From Xiphydria camelus (taxonomy: Eukaryota > Arthropoda > Insecta > Hymenoptera > Xiphydriidae): a stretch of 64,000 bases of DNA. Location: contig OY783191.1 in the NCBI GenBank assembly GCA_963678675.1, positions 25,192,955 to 25,256,954 on the forward strand, in the 5' to 3' direction. The position numbers and the translations under genes are program-made. The notes beneath the pieces are model-generated. The model saw only the letters and a program-made list of their open reading frames with translations. It was not told where the DNA came from and ran no database searches. The first letter of the stretch is position 1. Each line of letters begins with the position of its first letter. Shown piece after piece: positions 10,760-22,812 of this stretch.

Positions 10760-13150
10760 AAAATAATAGATAGATTCATAACGTTTCCCATGGTAAGATG
10801 AATTTCTTCTCGTTCCATTGAATATTTAACTAGAGTTGAACCTCGCGTATCTTACAATCTAATATTTTATTCCATGATATATATTACCAAATCCTCCACC
10901 GCTTGTTTTATTTTAGTTAACCTTCCGATCCCTTATTCTAGCTTTACACACCATACTATACCTATAGCATAACAGAGGTTTGCGCGCGCAAAAGTTAGAG
11001 GAGGATCTTTCGTGTAAGATATAATAATTGAGAAAATTCGATGTAAAAATTGAGGGGTGAAGGGGGCAGACATTTTTCCTGTAAAGATACACGGGTGCCC
11101 GCGGCTACAGCACTATCGTTTCTGACGAAACTAATGAACGAACATGCCGCCGTGCACTACCGTGTCTCTTGATATGATGGTGGGGGGGGGGGGGGGGGGG
11201 GGGGGGGACGTTGGAGTGGAAAATACGCGATGTTCGATGGTTATTCGTTATTTTTCAGAGAATTTGATTTCTTTCCACTGAGAGAAACTTAATGGAAAAC
11301 CATCGTTTCTCAAAATTGATTTAGTCTACGTAGCTCTTGGAGGAATGTATAATAGTATATGCCTGTATACTCTACAGCGCGATATAATGAAAAGTCGATT
11401 AAAATTGACCAGGCTTTTTTATTTTTAATAATTGATATACATGTGTCGCATGCGTACACGTCGGTTTGTCCCGTAATATCGAAAAGGCGCGCGTGCACTC
11501 CTTTTACCGCCCCGCAGATCAATAATGGTCCAACACAGCATCCCAGAAGCCCCTAGTATGCCGCCCGAGCGGCAGTATACTACAGAGGAATCAGTTCGAC
11601 AGGGGTGTGGGCGTAGGGAAGCCCTTCTGACAAACTAAAGAGGGAAACCGAAGTAGGACTTCACTTTGCGATTCAGTGGCGAAGCTCTGATGTCTGTGAA
11701 AAGTACTGGGATTCCACGGAGTGCACGTACGAGCAGACCAGTCGAAAGATGGAATGAATACTGCCCCTGATGTAAATATTTATTTATTTTATACAATTTG
11801 CGCGCGCTGGCGAATGCATCGAACGATTTGAAGTTCTTTCGCTGGTACGCAAATCGACGTAGAAATCGATAGTTCATAAATTAGTCGCGCGCGACCGTAC
11901 CCCGAAGTTTGCGTTAAAGATTTTCTGATTTCATTTTCTCTTCAAAGGCGCTGGTACTTAACAATTACGTAAAATGGGAAATTGTACGAATTTTTCTATT
12001 CGGGTTCATTACGAGATTATTAATAGCACGCGAGAAATTGAATGATAAATGTCTTTGCCAGCTCAGCAATTGTATTTGTATTAGCGGTATTCGATAGTAT
12101 TATTAATCAGCATGATTTGATAGCGATATCCGATTATTCGAAATGCAGAATTTTGTTAATTTCTAACGAAATATACGGAGGTTTCCCGTGCGAAGCGGAA
12201 GAGTGATTGAAAATCTAACGAAAGGCTCGATCGCTTTTGTGCGGCGTACTTTTTTCACTCAACGCGCTTATATATCATTGGTAAACTGACAAAATTTTAT
12301 TATTTACTACTAAAAAGTACCGAGGGATCTAAATGGTAAATATCGATGTAAGTGTGGCACTTTACACGTATTATTTATACTAACAAATAGCAGAAATCAA
12401 TCGTGTTTTCTACACACCACGTGTATATCCGAAGCAAATGTTATATAGATTACTGACAATAAAATATTGAGCTTTGCTAATAGAGTGAGATACGTACAAA
12501 TTTTCAAAGATGACATACCTACAAAGATTATATTCAAAGTTCTGGCATATCATTGTAATAAGCGATGCAACACATTCTTAGAAAGCGGTAAAAGGTAAGG
12601 GTCATTGGGTATAACTTTTACTGAGCAGTAGGTAAATATAAGATTTCCGGATCTTATTCTTACCGCTTACTGGAAATTTAAGGTAGTAGTCTCGCGACAT
12701 TAACAGCTAAAAGTTTATAGGGGACGCATTGCTAGGGGACTCGGCTATTAGCCGGATTGTACTCGAAAACTTTTCATTAGGTACAGGCTAAGTACACCTG
12801 TGCGCCTGCACAGCTATACACTCAAAAAAATTTGGCCATAACTAGAAAATTATAGTAATTGCAGTGATAATTTTCTTCGCAATAGCAAGAATTCTTGCTA
12901 CGCTAGAAATATTTTTCTAGTTGTGTCTGAGGTAGCCAGAAATATAGCTGGATTAGCTAAATACCTTTTTCACACGGTGTGTAGCCAAATATTCCCGTTA
13001 CTCGTCGAACTGTCGATCGTGGCACCTTTCATTGTGTATCATATGCGTAAATCCGACATAGCCACAGTATTATGGCCCATCACGTGTTACGAGAACGAAA
13101 AAAGTCCTCACACAGATTGCCACATTCTTCAAAACGGACCAATGACTAAT
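10760..13150. other. Intergenic DNA with a 26-base G run, no gene recognised
   Basis: No convincing protein is seen. Features are an uninterrupted run of 26 G (11182-11207), possibly an assembly or sequencing artefact, and a small hairpin AGTATGCCGC/GCGGCAGTATACT near 11556. Confidence 0.5.
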
Positions 13151-13213
13151 CCCTTGTCGAAAACCACTACAGCGGACTGAACACTACAGTGGTCAGTAGT
13201 GGTTTCTACAATA

Positions 13214-14030
13214 CCCAGGTAACAAACTAACGTGAAATTAACGTCATTTTTTGGTCAGATCTGGTCATAGACGACGTCAGTAAAAGATGTATAAATGACG
13301 TTAAAAGTACGTTCGAAAGTCACATCCCACTGACGTCATTTAATGACGTCTTTCTAACGTTCTTTATGACGTGAAATATGACGTTTAATTTTAGCGATTT
13401 TTTTAGTGATTGTGTAAAAAATGACGGCTCTGAAAGGTTCTCATCTGCTGCACGCTCCTGTGGTATTAAGCATTACTATTGGTGTTCATATGAAGTTTGA
13501 TGAATAAATATATGTTGCTTTTCCAGTCAATAAGAAAGAGCTTAAATAAATAAGATTTTATAATTGTATTATTCTTTTCTCAACATTTTTCTAAATTTAT
13601 GATTGCATCTTTTGATAAATATTCTTGCATAGACGCAAATTGATATTAATAAATAAATAATTATATGAATGTTTATAGAAACGACCGCAATATAAAAAAT
13701 CTTACTTTTATTTATTACAAAAAAAACGTACTGGTAAAATGGTACAGAGATATAAGAATCGCGAGAATTAAAGTAGACCACACTATACAAATATTTTTAT
13801 ATTATACATTATAAAAAAATATAAAAATATTCAATGTATATTGTATAATAAGTAGTTATTTTTAAATTTTATTACGACGTAAAAATAACGTCTTTTTAAC
13901 GTCATATTTAAGGCGTCTTAAAGACGTTTCTTGAATGACGACATTAAAACGTCATTTTTTGGTAGAATGACGTCGTCGACGAAATATGCCCTAAAAGTGA
14001 CGTCAAGTTTACGTCAGCTTGCTACCTGGG
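13214..14030. mobile_element. TA-inserting MITE, CCCAGGTAGC family, copy A
   Basis: It begins CCCAGGTAACAAACTAACGT and ends GACGTCAGCTTGCTACCTGGG-like (short TIR CCCAGGTA). The TSD is TA (13212-13213 and 14031-14032). The uninterrupted target TTTCTACAATAGTGGTCAG survives in capture copy 1 near 6602. The outer arms are packed with TGACGT/ACGTCA words on both sides; the middle is AT-rich and non-coding. Other copies: 41260-42237 and 52938-53341. Confidence 0.9.
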
Positions 14031-14671
14031 TAGTGGTCAGTAGTGGTATACAGTGGTGAGAATAGTGGTCAGTAGTGGTATACAGTGGTGAATAGTGGCA
14101 TGCAGTGGTACGTAGTGGTAAGGAGTGGTAAGTAGTGCACATGTAGTGGTTATACTATTTTTTTTATTGAATCATATAAAAAAGGTACAAAATTTAAATT
14201 ATACGACGGATGTATCACTTCTGCTCCCGAAACTTTGCAATAAATGTTACTTATAGAAGACAATGCAATGGTAGATGACTTCTTTGGTTGATATTATTAG
14301 ATACCGTTGAGATTCTCGCGATTGTAGACCCACGTGCGTAATTTTAAATTTAAACTTGAATTTTCTAGTAAAAAAGCGAAGGGAGAAAACAAAATTTTTT
14401 CGACGTTTCTATGAGCTTCTATCCTCCTATTAAAAAAGAACTATAATCTAAAATGTGTCGCGCGAAATTACCTAGCAGGGAAAAACACATTTATAAAAAA
14501 AAGAAGAGAGATCTATTAATTTTTTGATTCTCCAGAGCTCTGACTCAGATAAAATTATAATCATGATTTAATCTCACGCGTGGAAAGGAAGGCTACAATA
14601 ACCGTTCCTCGGAGCACCATCCGACGCGAATGCTGCGACCCAGAGAAACTGAGCATCATCGAGTTCTTAAT

Positions 14672-15114
14672 CTAGAACGAATCATCGAGCGTCAACGTCG
14701 CGGTGGAACTTCTACTGTCCGGCGATTGCATTGCGATATATCGTTTCCGTAAGATCTCTTGAAGGTCGTTGCAAGGGCTATTTTCGCGTTTGACTCACAA
14801 AGGTCTCTCACCCGGCGATCTGAAAAACACATTTAAAAGCCCACTGTGAACAAAATCAATCCTTCGTAACCACGACATTCTGACAATGTGAAACTCCTCT
14901 TTGTTCCTGGCGAATTAAAAGTTTACCGCGATAAAATTGTCTAATCATACCTTGCGACGAGTTTCAATTTGACTTAGTCGATGTCTTTCTGTATATCGCC
15001 CATTAATTTCTGGGAGATCAGTGGCGGTTTATGCCGATCGACGAACTTGTAGTCTTGTAAATTAGCTCTCTTTGCGATGTGAGGAGTCGTCGGAGGTGGC
15101 AGAGGTGGCGGCAT
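14672..15114 (-). pseudogene. Captured MTFR-like gene fragment, copy 2 (one nonsense codon)
   Basis: Same two-exon arrangement and same exon lengths as copy 1 (164 and 148 bases; 15114-14951 and 14819-14672). The exon join gives RSPGE, the family-like form. Exon A has TAA in place of the Lys codon in KDIDKVK, so the frame is closed. Confidence 0.65.
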
Positions 15115-15166
15115 ATAATAATAACTAATTAAAAGTTTTAACATTACGATCAAAACGATTACCTAC

Positions 15167-15528
15167 AGTAATTAGCATTGATCCCAAAGCAAGAAATCTT
15201 AAAGTTGGCAATAATTTCGTTGCTGACTGAATTGCTGCATTTCTTTGCGACCTCGAAGCAATGCGATGTCGTATTTGTCCCAATAATCTCTGGCCGGTTT
15301 TGTTTTTCCAAACGAAATCGAGTGAAGAATTCTACATCATTGTAAGTATTCTTCGAAATAGTCAACTCTGGAATAGTTTTGTATTAGATATTGTTTATAA
15401 ATTAATAGGTATAGGTATCTTTTATTTGCTTACCGGACACGTATTTTCTTCGGATGTCTCATTCTTGGTAATACGTCAAAGTCTTCATCAGATGATGATT
15501 GAAAAACTGGTATATCAAACAACTCCAT
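15167..15528 (-). pseudogene. Harbinger transposase N-terminal fragment, copy 2
   Basis: Same two partial exons as at 7799-8160, with YNDVEFFTRFRLEKQ readable near 15340-15296. The catalytic domain is missing and exon 2 is frame-disrupted before that block. Confidence 0.7.
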
Positions 15529-16215
15529 TTCAAAATTAATAACAATTTACCACAACGATCAGGTTATGACTATGTCAAGGAAGAATATAGACACAAACAA
15601 AAAGTTAGGTTATACTGAGAATAGCTAGCTTACCCCCCAATGAAACTACCGGATAAGCTGTGCCTGCATTTATTTCAAAGTTTATCCTATTCCAGAATTA
15701 TACCATACTTGTAAAACGCTTGCGTACTGGTTATTCTCAGTATAGTGCTATACCACGTTTATACCGTGTTGGTAAATCCGGCCCTAAATATCACTTTTGG
15801 ATCACTGCTCACCACCATTGAACCACTACTGACCATCATTGAACCACTGCTCACCACTATTGTGCCACTACTCAGGTTTTCAGTAGTGGTTGAAAATATT
15901 CTGTAGTGTTCTGTAGTGGTTTTCGACACGGGATATATATATATAGCTTAAGCTTTTAGAATCTTTTAAAGGTGTCTGATCTTGAAAAAAGTTAGTTCCA
16001 TATTTTTTATTATACCAATTATACCGGATTGTTATTAATGATACCGTAATTTTATGTCGCATAGTTCTGATTAAAAATCTCTAGGAATATTTGCATTGGG
16101 ATAACATAGCTAATATAAATATTATGAATATAACGATTTTTATAAATAAATGTAATCATAAATTCTATTCTAATATAGGGACAGTACTGGTTACTAACTT
16201 TTCACAAAAATTGTA

Positions 16216-17299
16216 AAGGGCATAACCGGGTTTCCATTTGAGGTCGGCTCCAAAGCCGATTAAAATTTCTAATCAACTTTTCAAAAGTACTCGCCCTAAG
16301 TATATTTTTGCCAAAGTTTCGGACCATTATCCGCCATATTGAATTCGTAATGGCGGATTTTGCAATTTTCGTTTTTTTTCTTTTTCACCAAAACTAATCA
16401 TCAGAAAAATCTGAAAAAATTCACAGTATTTTTCATCATCATGATACACATTCTGAATTTTTTTGCAATTTTTCCGAATCAAAATTCGCGAAAGAAAATT
16501 GCGAAAATTTTTGCACGCTATTTTTTTTGGTTCCCTTCGCGACGCCAACCCACATTTTTCACCAATGCATAGCTCATCCCGAAATACACTATAGAATTTT
16601 TGCAGATTTTTGTAAGGGGTGCGCGGGGGTTAAAATAATCGAAAAATCCCTCATAATGAGTATTTGCGTCTATTTTACTCGCGGAGTACAATATAAAAAT
16701 ATTTGACTTGCAAAAATTATGTTTATCGGGAGTTTCAGTTAATCCAAAACCAATCACGTGGCATTGCAAAAATTTTCGCAAAAATTCTTGCGAATAACTA
16801 TCAATTGGGTCATTCCATACCAAATCGAACACTTTTTGGAGTAACATTTCGGATTTTGCTCAAATTTGGATATATTGTAGTCTTCGTCGATGTTTAAGCG
16901 CATCTCGAAGGATTTTTCAAAATTTTGAAAATTGTTGATTTTACAGTCACTTGAAAAATAACGCTGCTTTCTATTCATTAAATTACAACTGTCAAACCGG
17001 TTGTCGGCTGAGAATGATCTTTTGGGTACTAAAAGTGAAAGAGTTGAAAAATTAGAGAAAATTTGCATTGATAAAAAAAAAAATTTGTAGTAATTTTATT
17101 TGCACTTGATTTAAACAAATGTCGTATTTTCATAGCCGGCCACTTTTTAAGAATCTGAAAAAAAGGAAGCATATAATTCGATATCCTCTCTTTCATGACA
17201 AATAAACAAAAATACTGACACTTTAAAATTGACGACATAAAAATTAATTGAAGTTGACGCCGCGTCGGCCTCGCCACGTCGCACAGTGCTTCATCCAGT
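16216..17299. repeat. Dispersed repeat R, copy 1
   Basis: About 1.1 kb matching, in reverse orientation, the two pieces 22259-22812 and 19455-19795. Landmarks are GGGCATAACCGGGTTTCC at one end, CCGCCATATTGAATTCG in the middle, and GCACAGTGCTTCA at the other end. Short frames exist but are AT-rich and not recognisable. This copy holds the intact target site (about 16807-16827) of capture element copy 3. Confidence 0.75.
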
Positions 17300-17494
17300 G
17301 GACAAAAATCAGATTGTTACTTACGCGATATAGAAAAACTAATTCGTTGAAATCATAAAGTAATGTCCCTTATACCCACACCTATCCGTTTTTGATCAAC
17401 TGAACTACCGTTGCCATGCAAATAAATAAAGAAAGACGCGTCACAGCGTAAACATTCTCGTCTCAACAGAATTACGAACTTCTTTTTAGACATT

Positions 17495-18988
17495 ATTTAA
17501 ATGTGTATGTAATCTACAAGATAAGGGGATTTTTATTCACTTTATATAAATAAGAAAAGGGTTGACATATCGAAAAAAATATTCGTAAAACTTATATTTC
17601 TTGTTTTTACAAAAATGATTGCGGAGACTAATTCTCAAAAAGTTCCAAAAACCTCCTTTTAAGCTTAGCATTTTATTAAAGCTTGTACATTCCTCTTAAT
17701 ACCTACGTATCGTTTTATTTGCTCAGGGCTGCTCAAACCAAACTATAAATATTTTCGTTATGAGGGAGCGAAACGCCCGAATGACGAATTCTATTTGTTG
17801 TCACTAAGTCTCAAATACGAGGTTGACGGGGTTCGAGGCTGGGTGTTGGGGGGATCGAGCTCCCAACACTTTGCCTCTCGAACCTCGTCAACCTCGTATT
17901 TGACACTTAGGGCCGGTTTTACCAACAGGTATAAACGCGGTATAGCGCTATACTGAGAATACCCATAAGGCTTATTGCTGGTTATTCTCAGTATAGCGCT
18001 ATACCGCGTTTATACCGTGTTGGTAAAACCGGCCCTTAGTGACAAAAAATAGAATTCGTCATTCGGGCGTTCATAACGAAAATATCTATAGTTTGGTTTG
18101 AGCAGCCCTAAGCAAATAAAACGATATATAGTTATTAAGAGGAATGTACAAGCTTTAATAAAATACTAAACTGAAAAGGAGGTTTTTGGAATTTTTTGAG
18201 AAATAGCCTCCTCAATCATATGTGTAAAAACATAAGAAATATATAAGTTTTACAAATATTTTTTTTCGGTATGTCAACCTTTTCCTTATTTATATAAAGT
18301 GAGCCCCCAAACACCCCGCCTCGAACCCCGTCAACCTCATATTTGAAACTTAGTGACAAAAAATAGAATTCGTCATTCGGGCGTTTCGCGCCCTCATAAC
18401 GAAATTATCTATAGTTTGTGGTTTGAGCAGCCCTGAGCAAATAAAACGATATATAGGTATTAAGAGAAATGTACAAGCTTTAATAAAATACTAAACTGAA
18501 AAGGAGGTTTTTGGAATTTTTTGAGAAATAGCCTCCGCAATCATATGTGTAAAAACATAAGAAATATAAGTTTTACGAATATTTTTTCGGTATATGTCAA
18601 CCCTTTTCTTATTTATATAAAGTGAGCCCCCAAACACCCCACCTCGAACCCCGTCAACCTCGTATTTGACACTTAGTGACGAAAAATAGAATTCGTCATT
18701 CGGGCGTTTCGCGCTCTCATAACGAAAATATCTATAGTTTGGTTTGAGCAGCCCTGTGCAAATAAAACGATATATAGGTATTAAGAGGAATGTACAAGCT
18801 TTAATATAATACTAAACTGAAAAGGAGGTTTTTGGAATTTTTTGAGAAATAGCCTCCGCAATCATATATGTAAAAACATAAGAAATATAAGTTTTACGAA
18901 TATTTCTTTCGGTATGTCAACCTTTTTCTTATTTATATAAAGTTAATAAAAATACACTTACCTTGTAGATTATATACACATTTAAAGT
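17495..18988. mobile_element. Foldback element with one arm tandemly amplified
   Basis: The outer ends are inverted: AAATGTGTATGTAATCTACA at the left and its near-complement TGTAGATTATATACACATTT at the right. The left arm (to about 17845) pairs with the right arm after a centre at about 17850. The right arm consists of nearly three head-to-tail copies of a unit of about 322 bases (same phrase GAGCCCCCAAACACCCC at 18301 and 18624; unit ends near 18298, 18621 and 18941). A 126-bp MITE lies in the first right-arm unit. It is non-coding. Confidence 0.85.
17910..18035. mobile_element. Harbinger-type MITE with TTA target duplication
   Basis: A 126-bp palindromic element with ends GGGCCGGTTTTACCAACA and their complement, flanked by TTA (17907-17909 and 18036-18038). 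Neighbouring tandem units at about 18348 and 18670 keep the empty site CACTTAGTGAC. The terminal sequence continues GGTATAAACGCGGTATAGCG and is the same as the Harbinger end inside the capture elements (for example 19945), so this is an internally deleted derivative of that Harbinger. Confidence 0.9.
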
Positions 18989-19094
18989 CCCCCCCCCTCC
19001 ATTACAAAAAAAATCATAAGCATTTTTTAAAGTAAAAAGAAATAAATAAACAAACAAACAAAGAACTTTAGAACAAAATTTAAATGTTTATTAT

Positions 19095-19395
19095 TTTGAA
19101 TTTTGTCAAATATAACTTCATATTCGTAATCAACGACCCAACAAATCCCCCTATACCAAATTTGGCATCTATCCGTTGATTTTCGAAAATCTCGTCCGCC
19201 ATATTGGATCCGTCATCTTGAATTTTTGAAATCTGACTTCAGATTCGTGATCAGCGACCCAAAAAAAACCCCTATACCAAATTTAGCATGAATTCGTCGA
19301 TTTTCGAAAATCTCGTCCGCCATATTGGATCCGCCATCTTGAATTTTTGAAATCTGACTTCAGATTCGTGATGAGCGATCCAAAAAACCTCCTTA
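19095..19395 (+). repeat. Tandem repeat, unit about 121 bases
   Basis: Two close copies and one diverged copy of a unit containing AATTTTTGAAATCTGACTTC, GATTCGTGATCAGCGACCC and CTCGTCCGCCATATTGGATC. It abuts repeat R copy 2. Confidence 0.7.
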
Positions 19396-20190
19396 ACAAT
19401 CATTTATTTACTGTTTCATTAACCGTCAAGAGAAATTTCTATTTTTGTCCACTCTCCCATATAACTGAAGCACTGTGCGTCGGCCCTGCCGCCAGTATAT
19501 CGCTAAGCCAGTCGAACCCACCAGTCGGTCGCACAGTGGGACGAAATCCCAAAAAGCTGGCCAAAAGTCGAAAACGCGTATAATCGAGGTTAAATTGAGT
19601 ACTCTGAGGTTTTTGGGGTCGGGTTTTGGATGAATCAAAAGCAGCGTTATTTTTCAAGTGGCTGTAAAATCAACAATTTTCAAAATGTTAAAAAGTCCTT
19701 CGAAATACGCTTAAACATCGACAAAGACTACAATATATCCAAATTTGAGCAAAATCTGAAATGTTACTCCAAAAAGTGTTCGATTTGGTATGGAACCCGT
19801 GTCGAAAACCACTACAGAATACTACAGAATATTTTCAACCACTACTGAAAACTTGAGTAGTGGCACAATAGTGGTGAGCAGTGGTTCAATGATGGTCAGT
19901 AGTGGTTCAATGGTGGTGAGCAGTGATCCAAAAAGTGATATTTAGGGCCGGTTTTACCAACACGGTATAAACGCGGTATAGCGCTATACTGAGAATAACC
20001 AGTACGCAAGCGTTTTACAAGTATGATATAAGTCTGGAATAGGATAAACTTTGGAATAAATGCAGACATAACTTAAGTTATCCGGCAGTTTCATCGTGGG
20101 ATAAGCTAGCTATCCTCAGTATAACCTAACTTTTTGTTTGCGTCTTTATTCTTCCGTGACAGAATCATAATAACTGTTATTAGTTGTGAA

Positions 20191-20546
20191 ATGGAGTTGA
20201 TTGATGTGCCAGTTTTCGAATCATCATCTGATGATGAAATTGACGTCTTACAAAGAATGAGAAATCCTAGGAAAATACGTGCCCGGTAAGTAAATAAAGG
20301 ATACCTATACCTACTAATTTATAACCAAATCTAATACAAAACTATTCCAGAGTTGACTATTTCGAAGAATACAATGATGTAGAATTCTTCACTTGATTTC
20401 GTCTGGAAAAACAAACCTGTCAGAGATTATTGGGACAAATACGACATCGCATTGCACCGAGGTCGCAAAGAAATGCAGCAATTCAGCCAGCAACGAAATT
20501 ATTGCCAACTTTAAGATTTCTTGCTTTGGGATCAATGCTAATTACT
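20191..20546 (+). pseudogene. Harbinger transposase N-terminal fragment, copy 3
   Basis: Exon 1 (20191-20285) encodes MELIDVPVFESSSDDEIDVL; donor GTAAGT; exon 2 (20351-20546) encodes RVDYFEEYNDVEFFT, an in-frame TGA, then FRLEKQTCQRLLGQIRHRI and later LRFLALGSMLITV. This is the standard N-terminal region of HARBI1-type transposases. Here exon 2 keeps one frame apart from the stop, making it the best-preserved copy. The catalytic DDE region is absent. Confidence 0.8.
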
Positions 20547-20606
20547 GTAAGTAATCGTTTTGATCGTAATGTTCAAACTTGTAATTAGTTATTATTATAT
20601 GCCGCC

Positions 20607-21056
20607 GTCTAATCTAGGAATGGGCAGACAGGCGAGGAATCTAATGCCTCGCCTAGCACAAAAGAGAGCCAGGTTACTAGTGAACATGAACAGGATAAGC
20701 CTGAGCATTACAATCAGACTATTAACTGGTCACGGAAAATTCAACTCACACTGCAGGAGACTAGGTCTATCGGAAACGGATAGATGTCGATACTGCAAAG
20801 TGGAGAGGGAAGATGCCCAGCACCTGCTGCTGGAATGTCCAGCACTAGGGGCTTATAGACACCGTCTGATAGGCGAGGCTTTTCCTAGCCTGGAAAGGGC
20901 TAGAGAGCTAGGGGTGGAATGGATATGTGGACTGGCCAAAAAGGCCAAGATGCAAATCTAAGGTACACCCCTAATCACAGCGGGGCTACAATAAAACTAT
21001 TAAGTTTTCGGTGGCGTTCAGGGATGATTAGCGTCCTAACCGCTTTTATTATTATT
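20607..21056 (+). mobile_element. 5'-truncated LINE 3' end inserted in capture copy 3
   Basis: A 450-base insert flanked by a 16-base duplication, ATTATTATATGCCGCC, at 20591-20606 and 21057-21072; copies 1, 2 and 4 lack it. It encodes the C-terminal tail of a non-LTR retrotransposon polyprotein: LSITIRLLTGHGKFNSH, then CRYCKVEREDAQHLLLEC (a C-x2-C-x8-H-x4-C knuckle) and CPALGAYRHRLIG, ending at TAA near 20961. The 3' end is an ATT-rich tail rather than poly(A). Confidence 0.85.
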
Positions 21057-21064
21057 ATTATTAT

Positions 21065-21507
21065 ATGCCGCCACCTCTGCCACCTCCGACGACTCCTCAC
21101 ATCGCGAGGAGAGCTAGTTTACAAGACTACAAGTTCGTCGAACGGCATAAACCGCCACTGATCTCCCAGAAATTAATGGGCGATATACTGAAAGACATCG
21201 ACAAAGTCAAATTGAAACTCGTCGCAAGGTATGATTAAACAATTTTATCGCGGTAAACTTTTAATTCGCCAGGAACAAAGAGGAGTTTCGCATTGTTAGA
21301 ATGTCGTGGCTGCGAAGGATTGATTTTGTTTACAGTGGGCTTTTAAACGTGTTTTTCAGATGGCCGGGTGAGAGACCTTTGCGAGCCAAACGCGAAAATA
21401 GCCCTTGCAACGACCTTCAAGAGATCTTACGGAAACGATATATCGCAATGCAATCGCCGGACAGTAGAAATTCCACCGCGACGTTGACGCTCGATGATTC
21501 GTTCTAG
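21065..21507 (+). CDS. Captured MTFR-like gene fragment, copy 3 (open frame)
   Basis: Exons 21065-21228 and 21360-21507 (164 and 148 bases, as in copies 1 and 2) join through a GT-AG intron into an open 103-codon frame: MPPPLPPPTTPHIARRASLQ, KPPLISQKLMGDILKDIDKV, then WPGERPLRAKRENSP and LTLDDSF. Similarity to mitochondrial fission regulators rests on the proline run, the L-K-D-x-x-K-V-K-L block and R-x-P-G-x-R-P. Downstream 21508-22061 looks like the captured 3' UTR and ends with AATAAA (22056-22061), just before the terminal array. Expression is unknown; the 5' half of the gene is missing from the element. Confidence 0.65.
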
Positions 21508-22812
21508 ATTAAGAACTCGATGATGCTCAATTTCTCTAGGTCGCAGCATTCGCGTCGGACGGTGCTCCGAGGAACGGCTATTGTAGCCTTGCTTTCCACG
21601 CGTGAGATTGAATCATGATTATAATTTTATCTGAGTCAGAGCTCTGGAGAGAATCAAAATTAATAGATCTCTCTTCTTTTTTTAATAAGTGAGTCTTTCC
21701 TTGCTAGGTAATTTCGCGCGACACATTTTAGATTATAGTTCTTTTTTAATAGGAGGATAGAAGCTCATAGAAACGTCGGAAAAATTTTGTTCTCCCTTCG
21801 CTCTTTTACTAGAAAATGCAAGTTTAAATTTAAAATTTAAGCACACGGGTCTACAATCGCGAGAACCTCAACGGTATCCAATAATATCAACCAAAGAAGT
21901 CATTTACCATTGCATTGTCTTCTATAAGTAACATTTAAATTTATCTAGGTAGGTATTATACCTTTCTTCTCAATTCGCGTGATTGCAGAGTTTTCGGGAG
22001 CAGAAGTGATACATCCGTCGTATAATTTAAATTTTGTACCCTTTTTATATGATTCAATAAAAAAAATAGTATAACGATTACATGTGCACTACTTAGCACT
22101 TCTTACCATTACGTACCACTGCATGCCACTATTCTCTCTCACCACTGTATACCACTACTGACCACTATTCACCACTGTATACCACTACTGACTACTATTG
22201 TAGAAACCACTACTGACCACTGTAGTGTTCAATCCGCTGTAGTGGTTTTCGACAAGGGAATGACCCAATTGATAGTTATTCGCAAGAATTTTTGCGAAAA
22301 ATTTTTGCAATGCCGCGTGATTGGTGAATTAACTAAAACTCCCGATAAACATAATTTTTGCGAGTCAAATATTTTTATAATTGTACTTCGCGAGTAAAAT
22401 AGACGGAAATACTCATTATGAGGGATTTTTCGATTATTTTAACCCCCGCGCACCCCTTGCAAAAATATGCAAAAATTCTATAAAGTGTATTTCGGAATGG
22501 GCTATGCATTGGTGAAAATTGTGGGTTTTCGCAATTTTTTTTCGCGAATTTTGATTCGGAAAAATTGCAGAAAAATTCAGAATGTGTATCATGATGAAAA
22601 ATACTGTGAATTTTTTCAGATTTTTCTGAGGATTAGTTTTGGTGAAAAAGCGAAAAAACGAAAATTGCAACATTCGCCATTACGAATTCAATATGGCGGA
22701 TAATGGTCCGAAACTTTGACAAAAATATACTTAGGCCGAGTACTTTTGAAAAGTGATTAGAAATTTAAATCGGCTCTGGGGCCGAACTCAAATGGAAACC
22801 CGGCTATGCCCT

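Larger units (their letters stand above)
13151..15932 (-). mobile_element. Gene-capturing TIR transposon, copy 2
   Basis: The ends are CCCTTGTCGAAAACCACTAC and, at the right, GTAGTGGTTTTCGACACGGG, so the two terminal repeats differ at one base (CCCT versus CCCG). The internal order is the same as copy 1: AGTGGT array, MTFR-like exons (14672-15114), Harbinger exons (15167-15528), Harbinger terminal repeat (near 15770) and right-end CCACTAC array. A CCCAGGTAGC-type MITE (13214-14030) is inserted in the left array. Confidence 0.85.
19796..22258 (+). mobile_element. Gene-capturing TIR transposon, copy 3
   Basis: Opposite orientation to copies 1, 2 and 4. The ends are CCCGTGTCGAAAACCACTAC and GTAGTGGTTTTCGACAAGGG. 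Order on the plus strand: CCACTAC array, Harbinger terminal repeat (GGGCCGGTTTTACC at 19945), Harbinger exons (20191-20546), LINE insertion (20607-21056), MTFR-like exons (21065-21507), captured 3' region with AATAAA at 22056, and terminal array. Comparison with the empty site in repeat R copy 1 gives a 2-4 bp target duplication (AA to GGAA, alignment-ambiguous), compatible with the 3 bp usual for Harbinger-type enzymes. Confidence 0.88.
19455..22812. repeat. Dispersed repeat R, copy 2 (inverted, split)
   Basis: The two pieces 19455-19795 and 22259-22812 together reproduce 16216-17299 in reverse orientation. They are separated by the capture element at 19796-22258. The sequence across the junction is GGTATGGAA, element, then AATGACCC; the intact copy reads GGTATGGAATGACCC. 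Confidence 0.75.

Noticed and set aside
16327..17277. Several frames of 60-109 codons
   Set aside because: AT-rich, without motifs, and located in dispersed repeat R where the second copy disrupts them.
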